Part shown: piece after piece, positions 13,029 to 24,239 of the stretch | How the letters are laid out: every line of letters begins with the position of its first letter | Numbering within the stretch: the stretch's first letter is position 1 | From: Microstegium vimineum | Lineage: Eukaryota; Streptophyta; Magnoliopsida; Poales; Poaceae | Assembly: GCA_022036555.1 (NCBI GenBank) | Contig: CM039141.1 | Span: forward strand, 717,773 to 781,772 | Direction: 5' to 3' | DNA length: 64,000 bases | Program-made: the position numbers and the translations under genes | Notes under the pieces: model-generated | Told to the model about the DNA's origin: nothing | What the model saw: the letters and a program-made list of their open reading frames with translations, nothing else | Databases searched by the model: none

Positions 13029-13222
13029 CCCAGAGGAGTGATTTAGAACTCCTCTGGGGGCTATGATATACGCTTTCTCGGAGGGAGTAAGGATCACCCG
13101 GAGGTTTCGTCCTTGGCCTGCAGGGTTAGTGAGAGGTTCGACTCTCCGTGGGGTGCGCGCGAGCGCACCCCACGGGGGTAGCCCCCGAGGCCCCAGAGGA
13201 GTGATTAAGAACTCCTCTGGGG
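13028..13222. repeat. Three perfect 12-bp hairpins beside the 3' LTR
   Basis: Stem CCCCAGAGGAGT with loop GATTTAGA and its complement lies at 13028-13059. The same hairpin recurs at 13191-13222 with loop GATTAAGA. Between them, CGTGGGGTGCGC and its exact complement form a third hairpin at 13147-13174 with a 4-nt loop. All have perfect 12-bp stems. They sit just inside the 3' LTR, next to the purine tract. Confidence 0.9.
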
Positions 13223-13319
13223 GCTAAAATACGTTGTATAGAGGGGTCTTTTAAGGATACCTGGAGACGTGGCACCCTGTCGAGGGGTCAATTCCATTCC
13301 TTTCCCTGAAAAGAGAAGT

Positions 13320-14467
13320 GTTCGAGGGCGGCTGTCGAACCCTACCGAGGGCCAGCCTTCGCTCCCTCGAGCACCACTGGAGTCAGAGCGCCCCGCCCGA
13401 GAGGTCGACTCTGTCCGCCAGGTTACGAGTTTTTCGACCCTCTTTCGTCGAGGGGTGCCGTGCGTAGTCGGGCCCTCGAGCCCTCGAATGGCTAGGCCTT
13501 CACTACCTCATAGCGTCCTTCCCATGGATCCTTGCGTTCGGATTGCGGGGTGAAGAGCATCGTGCTATCCTCGTTAGGACGAGCCCGAAGTCCTCGGTGA
13601 GCTGTTCTCGGGCATGAGTCCATTAGAAATGGTGCCCAGTACGGGTAAAAATCCAAGTGAGAACTCGTGCCTCGTTCGATAGGGGTCGACTAGTGGCCCG
13701 GAGGCGTTCTCATTGTTAAGCAAGCCGTACGACTTACTAAGCACGACCATGTGGATCACCAAGGTGCCAACCCCATTCGATAGGAGTTGGTGGCTCGATG
13801 CCTCCCAGCGTAGGGATCCTTAGGTGTTCCTAGGTATGCCTCGGATATGTCCCAGGGAGCCTCGAGAGTTCGTTCTCGAGCTAGGGGCACGCGCCTGGCC
13901 TCCCCGGGACACCCCTGACTCGCGTACTTGAGGGCGGCTGTCGAACTCCGTTCGTGGAGCCAGCCTTCGCTCCCTCAAGATTTGGGGGTGGACCGGAGTC
14001 CGTTAACCATGGGTCCTTCCTGACCTCAGGTACTCGAGGGCGGCTGTCGAACCCTATGTAAGGGTCAGCCTTCGCTCCCTCAAGATTTGACGGATGGTTT
14101 GTCATCCGACGCTATCCTCATGAGGAGGAGTCCTGCCTTGTGGACCGCCGAGGGGAAAAGCAGGTGGTTGTTGTATTGAACTTGGGGACATACCTGTGCC
14201 GGAGCTCTTGAGGGAGGCTGTCGAACCCCTGGACGGGCCAGCCTTTACCCCTTCGAGGCCGTGGAACGAACTGCAGTTGACGACCCGAGTCCCCGTCAGG
14301 CCTCGGGTACTCGAGGGGGGCTATCGAGCCCGTTCGTAGGCCGGCCTTTGTCCCCTCGAGATTTTGGGGGTGGACCGAGGTCCTAAACTGAGGTCATTTC
14401 TGGCCTCGGGTACTCGAGGGTAGCTGTCGAACCCTCTTTCGAGGGCCAGCTCTCGCTGCCTCAAGAT
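13320..14467. repeat. Six dispersed self-complementary repeats in element A
   Basis: A unit of about 50 bp recurs near 13322, 13927, 14034, 14209, 14312 and 14414: CTCGAGGGCGGCTGTCGAAC, a short spacer, then GGGCCAGCCTTCGCTCCCTC. The ends CTCGAGGG and CCCTCGAG (or CCCTCAAG) pair, so each copy can fold. The region is non-coding and lies between the left LTR and the promoter of the antisense gene. Confidence 0.8.
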
Positions 14468-14680
14468 TCCTTACCCTCGAAGGTGACGTTTCCGGCCGCG
14501 CGCCTTTTTAGGCGATGTCCGTTCGGCGCAACAGTGGCAGTTGCAGGGCGGAGTGCGGCGCGGAGCCCGACGATGGGACGGAACGCCTTATCCTGGAGGA
14601 ATACGAGGAAGGGGGTACAGGCGAATTAAATGCGGAGATTCTCTTGCCTGTCTGCCGGATCCGTCCGTTGGCCTCCCGCG

Positions 14681-14688
14681 TATAAGTA
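14681..14688 (+). promoter_or_regulatory. TATA-like box of the antisense gene in element A
   Basis: TATAAGTA lies about 200 bp upstream of the ATG at 14881, followed by a CT-rich leader with CTTCCTCGCC-type runs. This suggests that the plus-strand gene has its own promoter rather than using the LTR. Confidence 0.5.
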
Positions 14689-14880
14689 GCGAAGGTGAGG
14701 AGTCGGGTGTTCTTTCCGCACACTTGCCTTCCTCGCCTCCTTGCCTTCGTCTTCCTTGGCTCCTTCTCCCCGCTACTGCCTTAGGCATCCCGCGAGCTGG
14801 AACTCTGCGTAAGCGAGAGAGAGAAAGAGAAGGATAGGAACGTACCGTCCGGCCCTAAGTCCGAGCAAAGCACCGTCCCC

Positions 14881-17800
14881 ATGGCCAAGTTCGACCTCGT
14901 CGGCCCCGATGACTGGCCCGCCTCCTTGGTGACCGCCTCGCACCTGACGGGGTTGGTGGAGAGTGGTCTTCTCCGGCCCGCTACCTCGGCGGAGAGGCCG
15001 GAGTGGCTGCTTCCGCCGCCGGACCACGCCGAGCCTAACCCGCCGGAGGGGTATGTGGTGTCGTTCGAGATTTTCCACCGGGCGGGACTAGGCGCCCCAC
15101 CCAGCCACTTTCTGTGCGCGCTTCTCCACTATTACGGCGTGGAGCTCCAGCACCTCACCCCCAATGGCGTCTGCCAGGCGGCGGTCTTCGCCGCGGTGTG
15201 CGAAGGGTACCTTGGGATCGAGCCCCACTGGGAGCTGTGGCTCCATATCTTCAAGGCCAGCATCTTCCATGCCTCGGTCGATAGGGGTACCCACCGGATG
15301 GTCAGGGCCGGGTGCTGTAGCATCTTCGTCAAGTGGTCGGGGTCTGGATCCCGAGGAAGTTGTCCTCGAGCCACTCCGGATGGCACTCCGGGTGGTTCTA
15401 CCTGAGGAACGACGACGATCTGCTCCCGGCGTACACCGGGAGGACACTCGACGCCCAGCCCGACTGCTGGGGATATGGCGTCCCGACGAACAAGCAGGAC
15501 CGCTTCGAAGGCTTGTTGGACGCGCTCGGGCGCCTGAAGAAGGAGGGTCTCACGGCGGAGATCATCGCGTCGGCGTTCCACCGGCGGCGGGTCGTGCCAC
15601 TGATGGCTCGACCCCTCCGCATCAACGAGATGGGTCCGGGGGTCGATCTCTCGGGCTGTCGCTTCGCCGAAGAAGAACTGGCCCTGGATAGGGTGGTCCG
15701 CCGCGTCCGCCGCTTCTTCGCGGGGTCGTTCGACGCCAAGAACATCGCGAAGATCCCCATGAAGCCAGACGAGGGCTTCTTTGAGCTGGTAAGGTACTTT
15801 CCTCTGGTTAGAGTCCTCGCGCTCGCCCCTTCCGTCCTCTCTGCCCGTGTTCTGACTACCTCATGTTCCGCAGGGAATGTGTCCTTCCGACCCTCGCCCC
15901 CGCCGGTGAAGGAGGACCGGGCCGCGAAGCAGGCGAGGCGCCTCCGCGCGGAGAAGCAGAAGGCCGACAAGGACAAAGCCAAGGAGGCCACGTCCAAGAG
16001 GGCCCGGGAGAGAGAGTTAAGAGAGCAGCGCCGGGCCCGTCAGAGGCGGGAAGGCCTTGACGAGGAGTTGTCGCCCTCGGAAGAGGAGGACGAGGAGGAT
16101 GAGGACGAGGAGGAGGTGAACTGGAGCGATGTGGAGGGGGAGGAGACGGCGCCTGAACAGGCGGCCGTTGCAACCGGTGGAGGGGAGGGCTCGACCTCGA
16201 GGTCGGCCCCTACCATTGAGGCTGGGCCACGGGGGGAGCGCTCCGCGGCTTCGCAGGAAGAAGTGCCGCGGCAGACGCGTGTGCGGGCGTCGCGATCCCC
16301 GTCGGGGGGTCGATCGGGCAAGCCCCCAACGCCTACTGCGTCGAGCGCACGGGCGCCGGGCCCGTCGGCGCAGGTGGGGACCGGCAAGGGGACGACGGTG
16401 GCGCCGCCGGCCCCTGCCCGGGAGACGGTGCCGAGAGCCGCCTCGACCCTTGCCCCCCGGGCGGTGGTGCTCAAGGGTTCGACCAGCCCGACGGTCACCG
16501 GACCGAAGCGCCGGGCTCCGAGGGGGTAAGTCTCTTTCATGGACGTTGTCTGTATTTTTCTTTTTGTCGATAATGACCCGTGCTTATCGTTGCACACGTG
16601 TTTCTTTTTTAGGTCGAAGCGCCCACAGGGAGCCATGCCCTTCGCCCCTGCCAAAAAGCTGAAGGCGAGGGCTGCGTTCCAAGCAGCCGCCGAGGCCGGT
16701 CCCGTTGCTCCGCCCCCTTCGACGCTCACCCCCGAGGCGGCACAGGCAGCCAAGGCTCGGGAGGCAGTGGAGCGGGGGACGGCGCCAGGCGCCTTGGCCT
16801 CTGCCCCACTGGCAGAGGGGACGGGCCCATCCGCTCCGCCCGCGAGGGCTACGGAGACGGCGGGGGCCGCTGGAGCGACGGTCGCGGTGCCTGCGCGGCC
16901 GTCGAAAGGAGCCGCGCCCGGCGCCGGGCCTTCGTCGATGGTGGTTGCGGCTGAGTTGGTGGAGGTGGTCGGCCCCCAGGCCCCCGTGAACGAGGGGGAG
17001 GCTCCGGCTCACCCAACGCCGGGGCGTTGGCCCGAGGGCCTAGCTGCGCTGGAGGCTCGACTCCGGCTCGAGCGCGAGGGCACGACTGCCACCCGCGCTC
17101 GAGGGCCCCTCGACGACGCCGGAGCTGGAGGTGGGGGGTCCGGTCGAGCGGCCCGAGGGAACACCCGCGCCGGCGCAGGGCGGGATGTTGATGGAGTCCA
17201 CCCCCGCCGAGGTGGACGAGATGGTGGCCGAGCTGGTGGGCTCGGCGGAGACGACCACCATCGCTGCTCCTCGGGCGGAGCCGGAGGTGGCTCGGCCTCC
17301 CCTCGAGGCTGGGGGGCCGTTGTCTCGAGGTAAGCCATACTTCGACTCACTCGAGACGCAGTGGGTTTGCCTTGCTGGGTGTTAATTTTTTCGAGTCCTT
17401 CATCACGCAGGGCCGTTCTACTGGCCGAGGTCTTCTTCTACTGGTGGCGACGGCTTGGCGGGGCCGTCGACGTCCTCGCGAGGTGGCCCAGAGGACGGGA
17501 GAGGACAGGCGGAGGAAATCTCACCCCTTTCCGTTTATCGAGGGGAGGGCGATCTGCGCGGGGCATCACGGGGACGGTTGAAGAGAGGATCGCCGCCCGC
17601 AGCGTGGCCTTGGGCCAGGAGGTTCTCGAGTTGGCGGACCCTCGAGACCCCGAGCGGCTTTTCCTCACGCTCGACGACCAGGCCGAGCTCCGACGGTGGG
17701 AGCACGTCGAGGAGTATCGGGCTTGGTTTGAGCACTCGGTACGTCGCGCTGCGGAGGTCGCCGCCACGGACATACGCCAGGGGATGGAGGTGGGTTTTGT

Positions 17801-18984
17801 TCTCCCTTAGACTGTACTTGAATTGTCTGGTTGCCGTTTGTTGACGGTCTTCGCTTTTATCCTCGTCAGTCGCTGCGGGTGAGGTCTTACGAGAAGTCCC
17901 AGTACATCCTCCGGGTACAGGGACAACTCTCGACCCTTCGCGCCTCGTTGGAAAGGGCGGAGGATGGGGCCGCTCGCGCGAGGGCTGAGACGGCAGCCGT
18001 CCGGGAGGATGCCGAATCCAAGATCGCCCACGCGAGGGCCGGCTACGAGGCCATTCAGAAGGAAGCCTGGGCGACCTTGCCGACGGCGCAGACAAAGCTC
18101 GACCTCACCCTTCAGTCCTCCATCACCGTCGGGCAGGAGCGGGACGCTGCCCTCGAGGCCAAGCGCAAGGCCAAGGAGGAGGCCGCCCGGCTGAAGGAGG
18201 AGCTCGCCCGGGCGAGCGAGGGTATCCGAGGACTCCGGGGAGACCTCGACATCGTCTCCCACGAGCGCGACGTGCTGGCCGCCTTGGAGGAGAAGGCTCG
18301 GACCCGCGCGACCTCCCTAGGCGTGGTGGCCATGAATCAGAAGAGGGCCCTCAATGATGCAGGCAAGACCATCGAGGGCCTCGAGGCCAAGGTCAGGGAG
18401 GTCGAGCAGGCCTATGCCACCCTGGACGCGCATGCCCAAGGTAAGTGTTTCGAGAGTGTTGCAGAGTCTGTCCAGCCTCGACCCTCTTCCTGTTCTTTTG
18501 GGTTTGATCGTGTTAACTGCTTGTTTTGGCAGAGCTCGCAGAGGATAAGGCCTGTGCCCACGAGGACATGAACAGCCTCCAGGGCCTCCTCGGGACGGAG
18601 GCAAAGCTCAACGCGAAGCTCGCGGATGCCATCAACACTTTCTGCAATGACCTCTCGGTCAAGCCGGAGCCGGAGGTCGAGGGCGATGCTCGGGGGGACT
18701 CCCTGCTGCGCCGCTTCTACTCCATGATGCGGGGGGTGACGGAGAACGTCCGTGCCGCCCTGCATGTGGGCGTGAAGCGAGCCCTCGCGGTCGTCAACTC
18801 GCTCTACGACGTAGACCTCAACCTCGTTGTCGATGGGTTCGCCACCGACCCGAGGCTGACCGAGGAGGAGAACGACGCGAAGTGCCAGGAGTTGATGGAT
18901 CACGCAGAGGTGCCTGGAGGCCAGCTGGCGAAACTCTTCGAGCCCGAGGTGATCCCCTCAGTGGACGGAGATGGCGTCGAGTAG
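14881..18984 (+). pseudogene. Spliced antisense gene in element A, 'putative gypsy type transposon' family, coiled coil
   Basis: A six-exon model fits: introns at 15789-15873, 16526-16612, 17330-17410, 17790-17869 and 18441-18532, each GT-AG. Reading phases agree across the second, fourth and fifth introns. The N-terminal 200-300 residues (MAKFDLVGPDDW..., SHFLCALLHYYGVELQHLTPN, then WHSGWFYLRND) resemble the plant family named 'putative gypsy type transposon' (PF04195 from memory). Next come a basic-acidic low-complexity stretch (Glu/Asp run near 16080-16125), an Ala/Pro-rich region, a long Glu/Arg/Ala coiled coil (17870-18440) and a conserved-looking tail ending at TAG 18982-18984. One-base frame breaks near 15335, at the first intron, near 17100 and near 17570 suggest this copy is dead. 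It is antisense to pol, and its function is unknown. Confidence 0.75.
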
Positions 18985-19148
18985 CCCTTGGAAGGTGTCG
19001 ACGAGTAGTCCCGGGCCTGCGAGCCACATCTGGACAAGAAGGTCCATGTAATAGTTAGGCCCTTGAACTAATACAATGCCGAGCCCCCGAGGGCTTTTTG
19101 TGTATAAAGCATTTTGATCGAGATGCACATAGTTATTTTTGTTTTTTC

Positions 19149-19830
19149 GAGCTCTCCCTGCTTTTCTTTGCCTAAGTCGACGCTTGTGAACTACGTGTTC
19201 GACGCACGCTCGTATCCCTGGAAGGGGGTGGCGAGCGGGGATACCGTAGCCCTGGGGCGTAGGTGAGTCCCTGGCTCAACGATACCCGCGACCCTTAGGG
19301 AGTTCGAGGCGCCTTTGCTTAGTTATGAAGCGTGCTCGAGGGAAAGAACGAGAGGGAGAGTCGAGTTTCGAAAAAACGTTCGAGTTTTTCGGGGACTTAG
19401 GAGGGGGGTGCCCCCCTGTTAGCCCCCGAGGGAGGCTCGACTTTGCTGAGGCAAAGTCGAGGCTACCTTAGTGCTATAGACGGTTCGTCTCGTTATTTGT
19501 ACTTCTCGAGCTCTCTCTGCTTTTCTTTGCCTAAGTCGACGCTTGTGAACTAAGTATTCGACGCACGCTTGTATTCCTGGAAGGGGGGTGGCGAGCGGGG
19601 ATACCGTAGCCCTGGGGCGTAGGTGGGTCCCTGGCTCGACGACACCCTCGACCCTTAGGGAGTTCGAGGTGCCTTTACTTAGTTATGAAGCGTACTCGAG
19701 GCGAAGATCGAGAGGGAGAGTCGAGTTTCGAAAAAACGTTCGGGTTTTTCGGGGACTTAGGAGGGGGGTGCCCTCCTGTCAGCCCCCGAGGGGAGCTTGA
19801 CTTTGTACGGGCAAAGTCGAGGCTACCTTC
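19149..19830. repeat. Tandem duplication, about 359-bp period
   Basis: The block starting TCGAGCTCTCCCTGCTTTTC at about 19148 recurs at about 19507 with near identity (GGCGAGCGGGGATACCGTAG, CGAAAAAACGTTCG, then GCCCCCGAGG). It lies between the end of the antisense gene and the end of pol, so two convergent transcription units of element A meet here. No coding frame spans it. Confidence 0.88.
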
Positions 19831-19922
19831 GAGCTGCGAACGAACGTGAAATGTGTTTCGAGAACATTTTATTCATTCGAGAATTTGTACATAAATGTGA
19901 AAATGTACAAGGCCCTGGGGCC

Positions 19923-22900
19923 TCAGGGATAGAAGCGACGTAGCTATTCGATGTTCCACGCATTGGTGAAGATCTCGCCCTTCTCGTTCTTCAGTTTGTA
20001 AGTGCCGGGCTTCAGCACCTCTGCCACGATGAAAGGTCCCTCCCAAGGTGGTGTCAACTTGTGACGCCCCTTGTTGCTTTGTCGACAGCGCAGAACGAGG
20101 TCGCCGACGTTGAGGTCCCTTTTGCGCACGTTTTTGTCGTGGTAGCGCCGCAGCGTCTGCTGGTACCGTGCCGACTTGAAGAGGGCCATGTCACGGGCTT
20201 CCTCGAGCTGGTCGAGGGAGTCCTTTCGAGCTACCGTGTTGGCTTGCTCGCTGTAGGCTTTTAGTCGAGGGGACCCGTACTCGAGGTCAGTGGGGAGGAC
20301 GGCCTCGGACCCGTAGACCAAGAAGAACGGAGAGAACCCCGTGGCTCGACTTGGTGTCGTTCGGAGACTCCATAGCACAGCGGGCAGCTCATCGACCCAG
20401 CTCCTGCCATGCCTGTTCAGCCGATCGAAGATCCTTGGCTTGAGGCCCTGCAAAACCATACCATTGGCACGCTTGACCTGACCGTTAGTTCGAGGGTGGG
20501 CAACTGCGGACCAATTCACCCTGATGTGGTGATGGTCACAGAAGTCCAGGAACTTTTGGCCGGTGAACTGCGTGCCATTGTCAGTGATGATGACGTTGGG
20601 GACCCCGAAGCGATGGATGATGTCGGTGAAGAATAGCACGGCTTGTCGAGACTGGATGTTGGCGATGGGTCGAGCCTTGATCCACTTCGAGAACTTGTCG
20701 ATAGCCACAAGAAGGTGAGTGTGGCCACCCTTGGTTCTTTTCAGGGGGCCGACCATGTCGAGCCCCCATACTGCGAACAGCCAAGTTATGGTATCATCTG
20801 AAGAGCTTGGACGGGTAGGTGGGTCTGCCTGGCGTGGAACTGGCATCCCTTGCAAGATCGAACGAGTTTGGTGGCGTCGTCGACAGCCGTCGGCCAGTAG
20901 AAGCCCTGTCGAAAGGCACTTCCTACCAGCGTTCTCGGCGCCGCGTGGTGGCCGCAAGCCCCCGAGTGTAGATCTTTCAGCAATGCCCTCCCCTCCCCGA
21001 GGGTGAGGCAGCGTTGAAGTACTCCCGACGGGCTATGTCGGTATAGCTCGCGGTCGTCCCCGTACAAGACGTAGGTTTTGGCACGCCGAGCTACGCGACG
21101 GGCTTCCGTGCGATCTTCCGGGAGTTCGCCCCGTGTCAGGTACTCGAGGTAAGGCGCGCGCCAATCCGTCGGAGGGGTTGGCGCTGCGACGGCCTCGTCG
21201 ATCTCCATGATCTCTCCCCCGCTCGAGGGGGGATCGGTCGAGGGGGGTGGGTCGACCCCTTGCTCGAGGGCGGGAGCCCCCGAGTCCAGGTCAACGGACG
21301 GCGTGTGCAGATCCCTCGAGAAGATGTCGGGAGGGACCGTGCCTCGAGTAGACGCGATTTTGGCCAGCTCGTCGGCAGCTTCGTTGTACCGACGGGCTAC
21401 GTGGTTGAGCTCGAGGCCGTAGAAGTTGTCCTCGAGCCTTCGGACCTCCTTGCAGTAGGCTTCCATCTTAGGGTCGTGGCAGGTCGAGTCTTTCATCACT
21501 TGGTCGATCACCAACTGAGAGTCCCCTCGTACGTCGAGGCGTCGAACCCCGAGCTCGATGGCGATGCGCAGGCCGCTGACGAGGGCCTCGTATTCGGCGA
21601 CGTTGTTGGAGGCGGGGAAGTGGAGGCGGATGACATAGTGCATATGGACCCCTGAGGGTGATATGAACAGCAATCCGGCGCCTGCTCCCGTCTTCATCAA
21701 CGATCCGTTGAAGTACATGGTCCAAAGCTCGCTCTGGACCTGCGCTGGGTGTAGTTGGGTGTCGGTCCATTCTGCAACGAAATCTGCCAGTACCTGAGAC
21801 TTGATAGCCTTCCGAGGGGCATAGGAGAGAGTCTCTCCGATGAGCTCGGCGGACCACTTGGCGATCCTTCCTGATGCCTCCCAGTTCTGGATTATCTCTC
21901 CGAGGGGGAAAGATGAAACCACAGTGACTGGGTGGCTCAGGAAATAGTGTTTGAGCTTACGCCGAGTGAGGACGACCGCGTACAACAGCTTTTGGATGTG
22001 GGGGTACCTCGTCTTGGTCTCGGAAAGGACCTCGCTCACGAAGTAGACAGGCCTCTGAACCGGGAGGGCATGTCCTTCCTCCTCCCTCTCGACTACTATG
22101 ACCGCGCTGACTACCTGGGTAGTTGCTGCGACATAGAGCAAGAGGGGCTTGGCCGGGCTCAGGGGGACCAAGACCGGGGGCGAGGTGAGCAAGGCCTTGA
22201 GCCTCGAGAGCGATTCGTCGGCTTCGGCGGTCCACGCGAAGTGTTCCGTCTTCTTTAGGAGGCGGTAAAGGGGTAGGGCCTTCTCTCCGAGCCTCGAGAT
22301 GAAGCAACTGAGGGCGGCGAGGCACCCAGTAACCCTTTGCACGCTCTTGAAGTCGTTGATCGGGCCCATCCTCGTGATGGCGGTTACCTTCTCGGGATTG
22401 GCCTCGATGCCGCGTTGGGAAACTATGTACCCTAAGAGCATGCCTCGAGGGACCCCGAAGACACACTTCTTAGGATTTAGTTTTATGCGATTAGCCCTGA
22501 GGCACCCAAATGCGATCCCGAGGTCTCTGACCAAGTTTCCGACTATTTTGGACTTGACCACGATGTCATCGACGTAGGCCTCGACAGTCGGCCCTATGTG
22601 TTTTCCGAAGACGTGGAGCCTTCATCGCTGGTAGGTGGCCCCGGCGTTTCGCAAGCCGAAGGGCATGGTGAGGTAGCAAAACATGCCAAAGGGAGTGATG
22701 AAGGAGGTCGCGAGCTGATCGGACTCCTTCATCTTTATTTGGTGGTAGCCGGAATACGCATCAAGGAAGCAAAGGGTTTCACATACCGAAGTGGAATCTA
22801 CTATTTGATCGATACATGGTAAAGGAAAAGGAACTTTAGGACATGCTTTATTTAAACTGGTGTAGTCTACACACATCCTATCCTTCTCATTCTTTTTCTT

Positions 22901-23071
22901 TACAAGCACGGGATTAGCTAACCACTCGGGATGATGCACCTCCTTGATGAATCCGGCCTTCAAAAGCTTGTCGACCTCCTCCCCGATGATCCTGCGCTTC
23001 TCCTCGTCGAAGCGGCGCAGACGTTGCTTCACCGGTTTGGACCCGACTCGGATGTCCAAGGAGTGCTCGGC
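19923..23071 (-). pseudogene. Element A pol, C-terminal part: RT - RNase H - second RNase H - integrase
   Basis: From 23071 downward the frame has RT motifs FLDAYSGYHQI, MPFGLRNAGATYQR and YVDDIVVKS (about 22575). Then come a degenerate RNase H-like region, a second RNase H (GAGAGL, NNVAEYEAL, RGDSQLVIDQ), an integrase zinc-binding part and an integrase core (WGLDMVGP, ITDNGTQF). Lesions: TGA at 22622-22624 in RT; a frameshift near 20790; TAG at 19942-19944 just before the natural end. The first acidic residue of the second RNase H is Asn (MYFNGS, about 21716) where Asp is expected. The catalytic Glu of integrase is Lys (NGQVKRAN, about 20475). The copy therefore cannot be autonomous. Its upstream half lies beyond the E1 insert, at 46382 and above. 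Confidence 0.9.
23067..23071. repeat. Target-site duplication of E1, left copy (TCGGC)
   Basis: TCGGC precedes the E1 5' LTR and recurs after the 3' LTR at 46382-46386. Removing the insert and one copy rejoins the element A RT frame. Confidence 0.95.
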
Positions 23072-24191
23072 TGTTGACACCGTTTTTCGACACGTGTCAA
23101 ATGGGCTGAGGCTTGACTGGCTGGTGACTATTCTCCATCGGCATCGGTAAAGTATGAGTTGATATGGCCGATGGGAGAGTGCTACAGAAGGCCAAGTATG
23201 TTGCCGATGGAAGCTGGATGGTCTTTGCCGACAAGGGTTAATTGGCGGTCTTGCCGATTGCTGATGAGCTGCTATTGCTCATTGCCGATGAAGACTCTTT
23301 GCTGATTGCCGATAAGGACTCGTTGCCGATTGCCGATAAGGGCTCGTTGCCGATTGCCGATGGAAGATAGTTGCCGATTGCCAACAAGGGTTTATTGCGG
23401 ATTGCCGACGAGGGGATGCTACCAATCGGGAAAAGTGTTGCCGATGCCGATGAGCGTAACTTAGCACTTGGGGGCAGCTGAAGGTTACCGATGGTTCAAA
23501 GAAGGAAGGTGCGGATTAAAAGGATCTGCCGATGGAAAGTTTCCATCGAGAAGAAGTGTAAGGAAACTGGTGTTCTGTGCCAGTATTATTATAGTAGTTT
23601 GAGTCCGACTCTTGCATGAGTCGTTTATTTTCCTTTAAAATAGGTGTGTTTGTTTAGGAAATAAATATTGCTATCCGGCTCCTGCGCGAGTCAGTTTCCT
23701 TTAAAGTAGGAGTTTGTTTTAGGAAAGATATGTGTCGTGTCATTGTACAACTCTCCATGTGGGAGTATAAATATGAGCCCGAGGGCTATGGAAAAAGAGA
23801 TCAATCCTATCAAAAACAAACCAATTTTATCTTATTTTACCTTTTATCGCAATTTACCCTTATTATGCATTAGTTATAGCTTTAACGAGTTCTTCAAGAT
23901 TTCGACGGGCTGCATCACCTTGATCTCCGTCAAATCCTTGCTAGTTCCGCTTGGGAGTACCTCTAGGCTTTGGCAATCCGGGCGCATCGCTGTTTGCCTC
24001 GTCTAGCTCTGCTCTAGTTATCCGTGATCAATCTGAGCCTTGACGTCCGGGCGCATCGCTGTCGTCTCGTTCAGTTTGTCATAGTTATCATCCTTGTCGA
24101 TTGATTGGTCAAATCGACTAGCACGCCCTCGACATCGAGCTTTGGGTAATAGCCCGAGGTGTTCACAGATCTGACGCTTTTTGTGTCAACA
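23072..24191 (+). repeat. E1 5' LTR
   Basis: 1120 bp from TGTTGACACC to GTGTCAACA. It contains a variable array of GATTGCCGAT(AA/GG)-type units at about 23250-23420, a strong TATA box at 23766-23773, and a downstream R/U5 region with GGCGCATCGCTG repeated twice. Confidence 0.95.
23766..23773 (+). promoter_or_regulatory. TATA box of the E1 LTR
   Basis: TATAAATA in the context GGGAGTATAAATATGAGC. The same box is present in the E1 3' LTR (about 45956) and in both E2 LTRs (29288-29295 and about 41394). It should drive the genomic RNA. Confidence 0.75.
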
Positions 24192-24198
24192 CCTCTTT

Positions 24199-24216
24199 TG
24201 GCACGCTCGGTGGGAC
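24199..24216 (+). promoter_or_regulatory. E1 primer-binding site
   Basis: TGGCACGCTCGGTGGGAC begins seven bases after the LTR. It starts with TGG, complementary to a tRNA CCA end, and resembles the PBS of E2 (29727) and of element A (49670-49687). I did not identify the tRNA. Confidence 0.6.
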
Positions 24217-24239
24217 ACGATTATATAAATATATTTATC

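Noticed and set aside
23278..23467. CRISPR-like array of GATTGCCGAT units
   Set aside because: Units are short, irregular and without unique spacers. They are part of a plant LTR that is present four times in the window.
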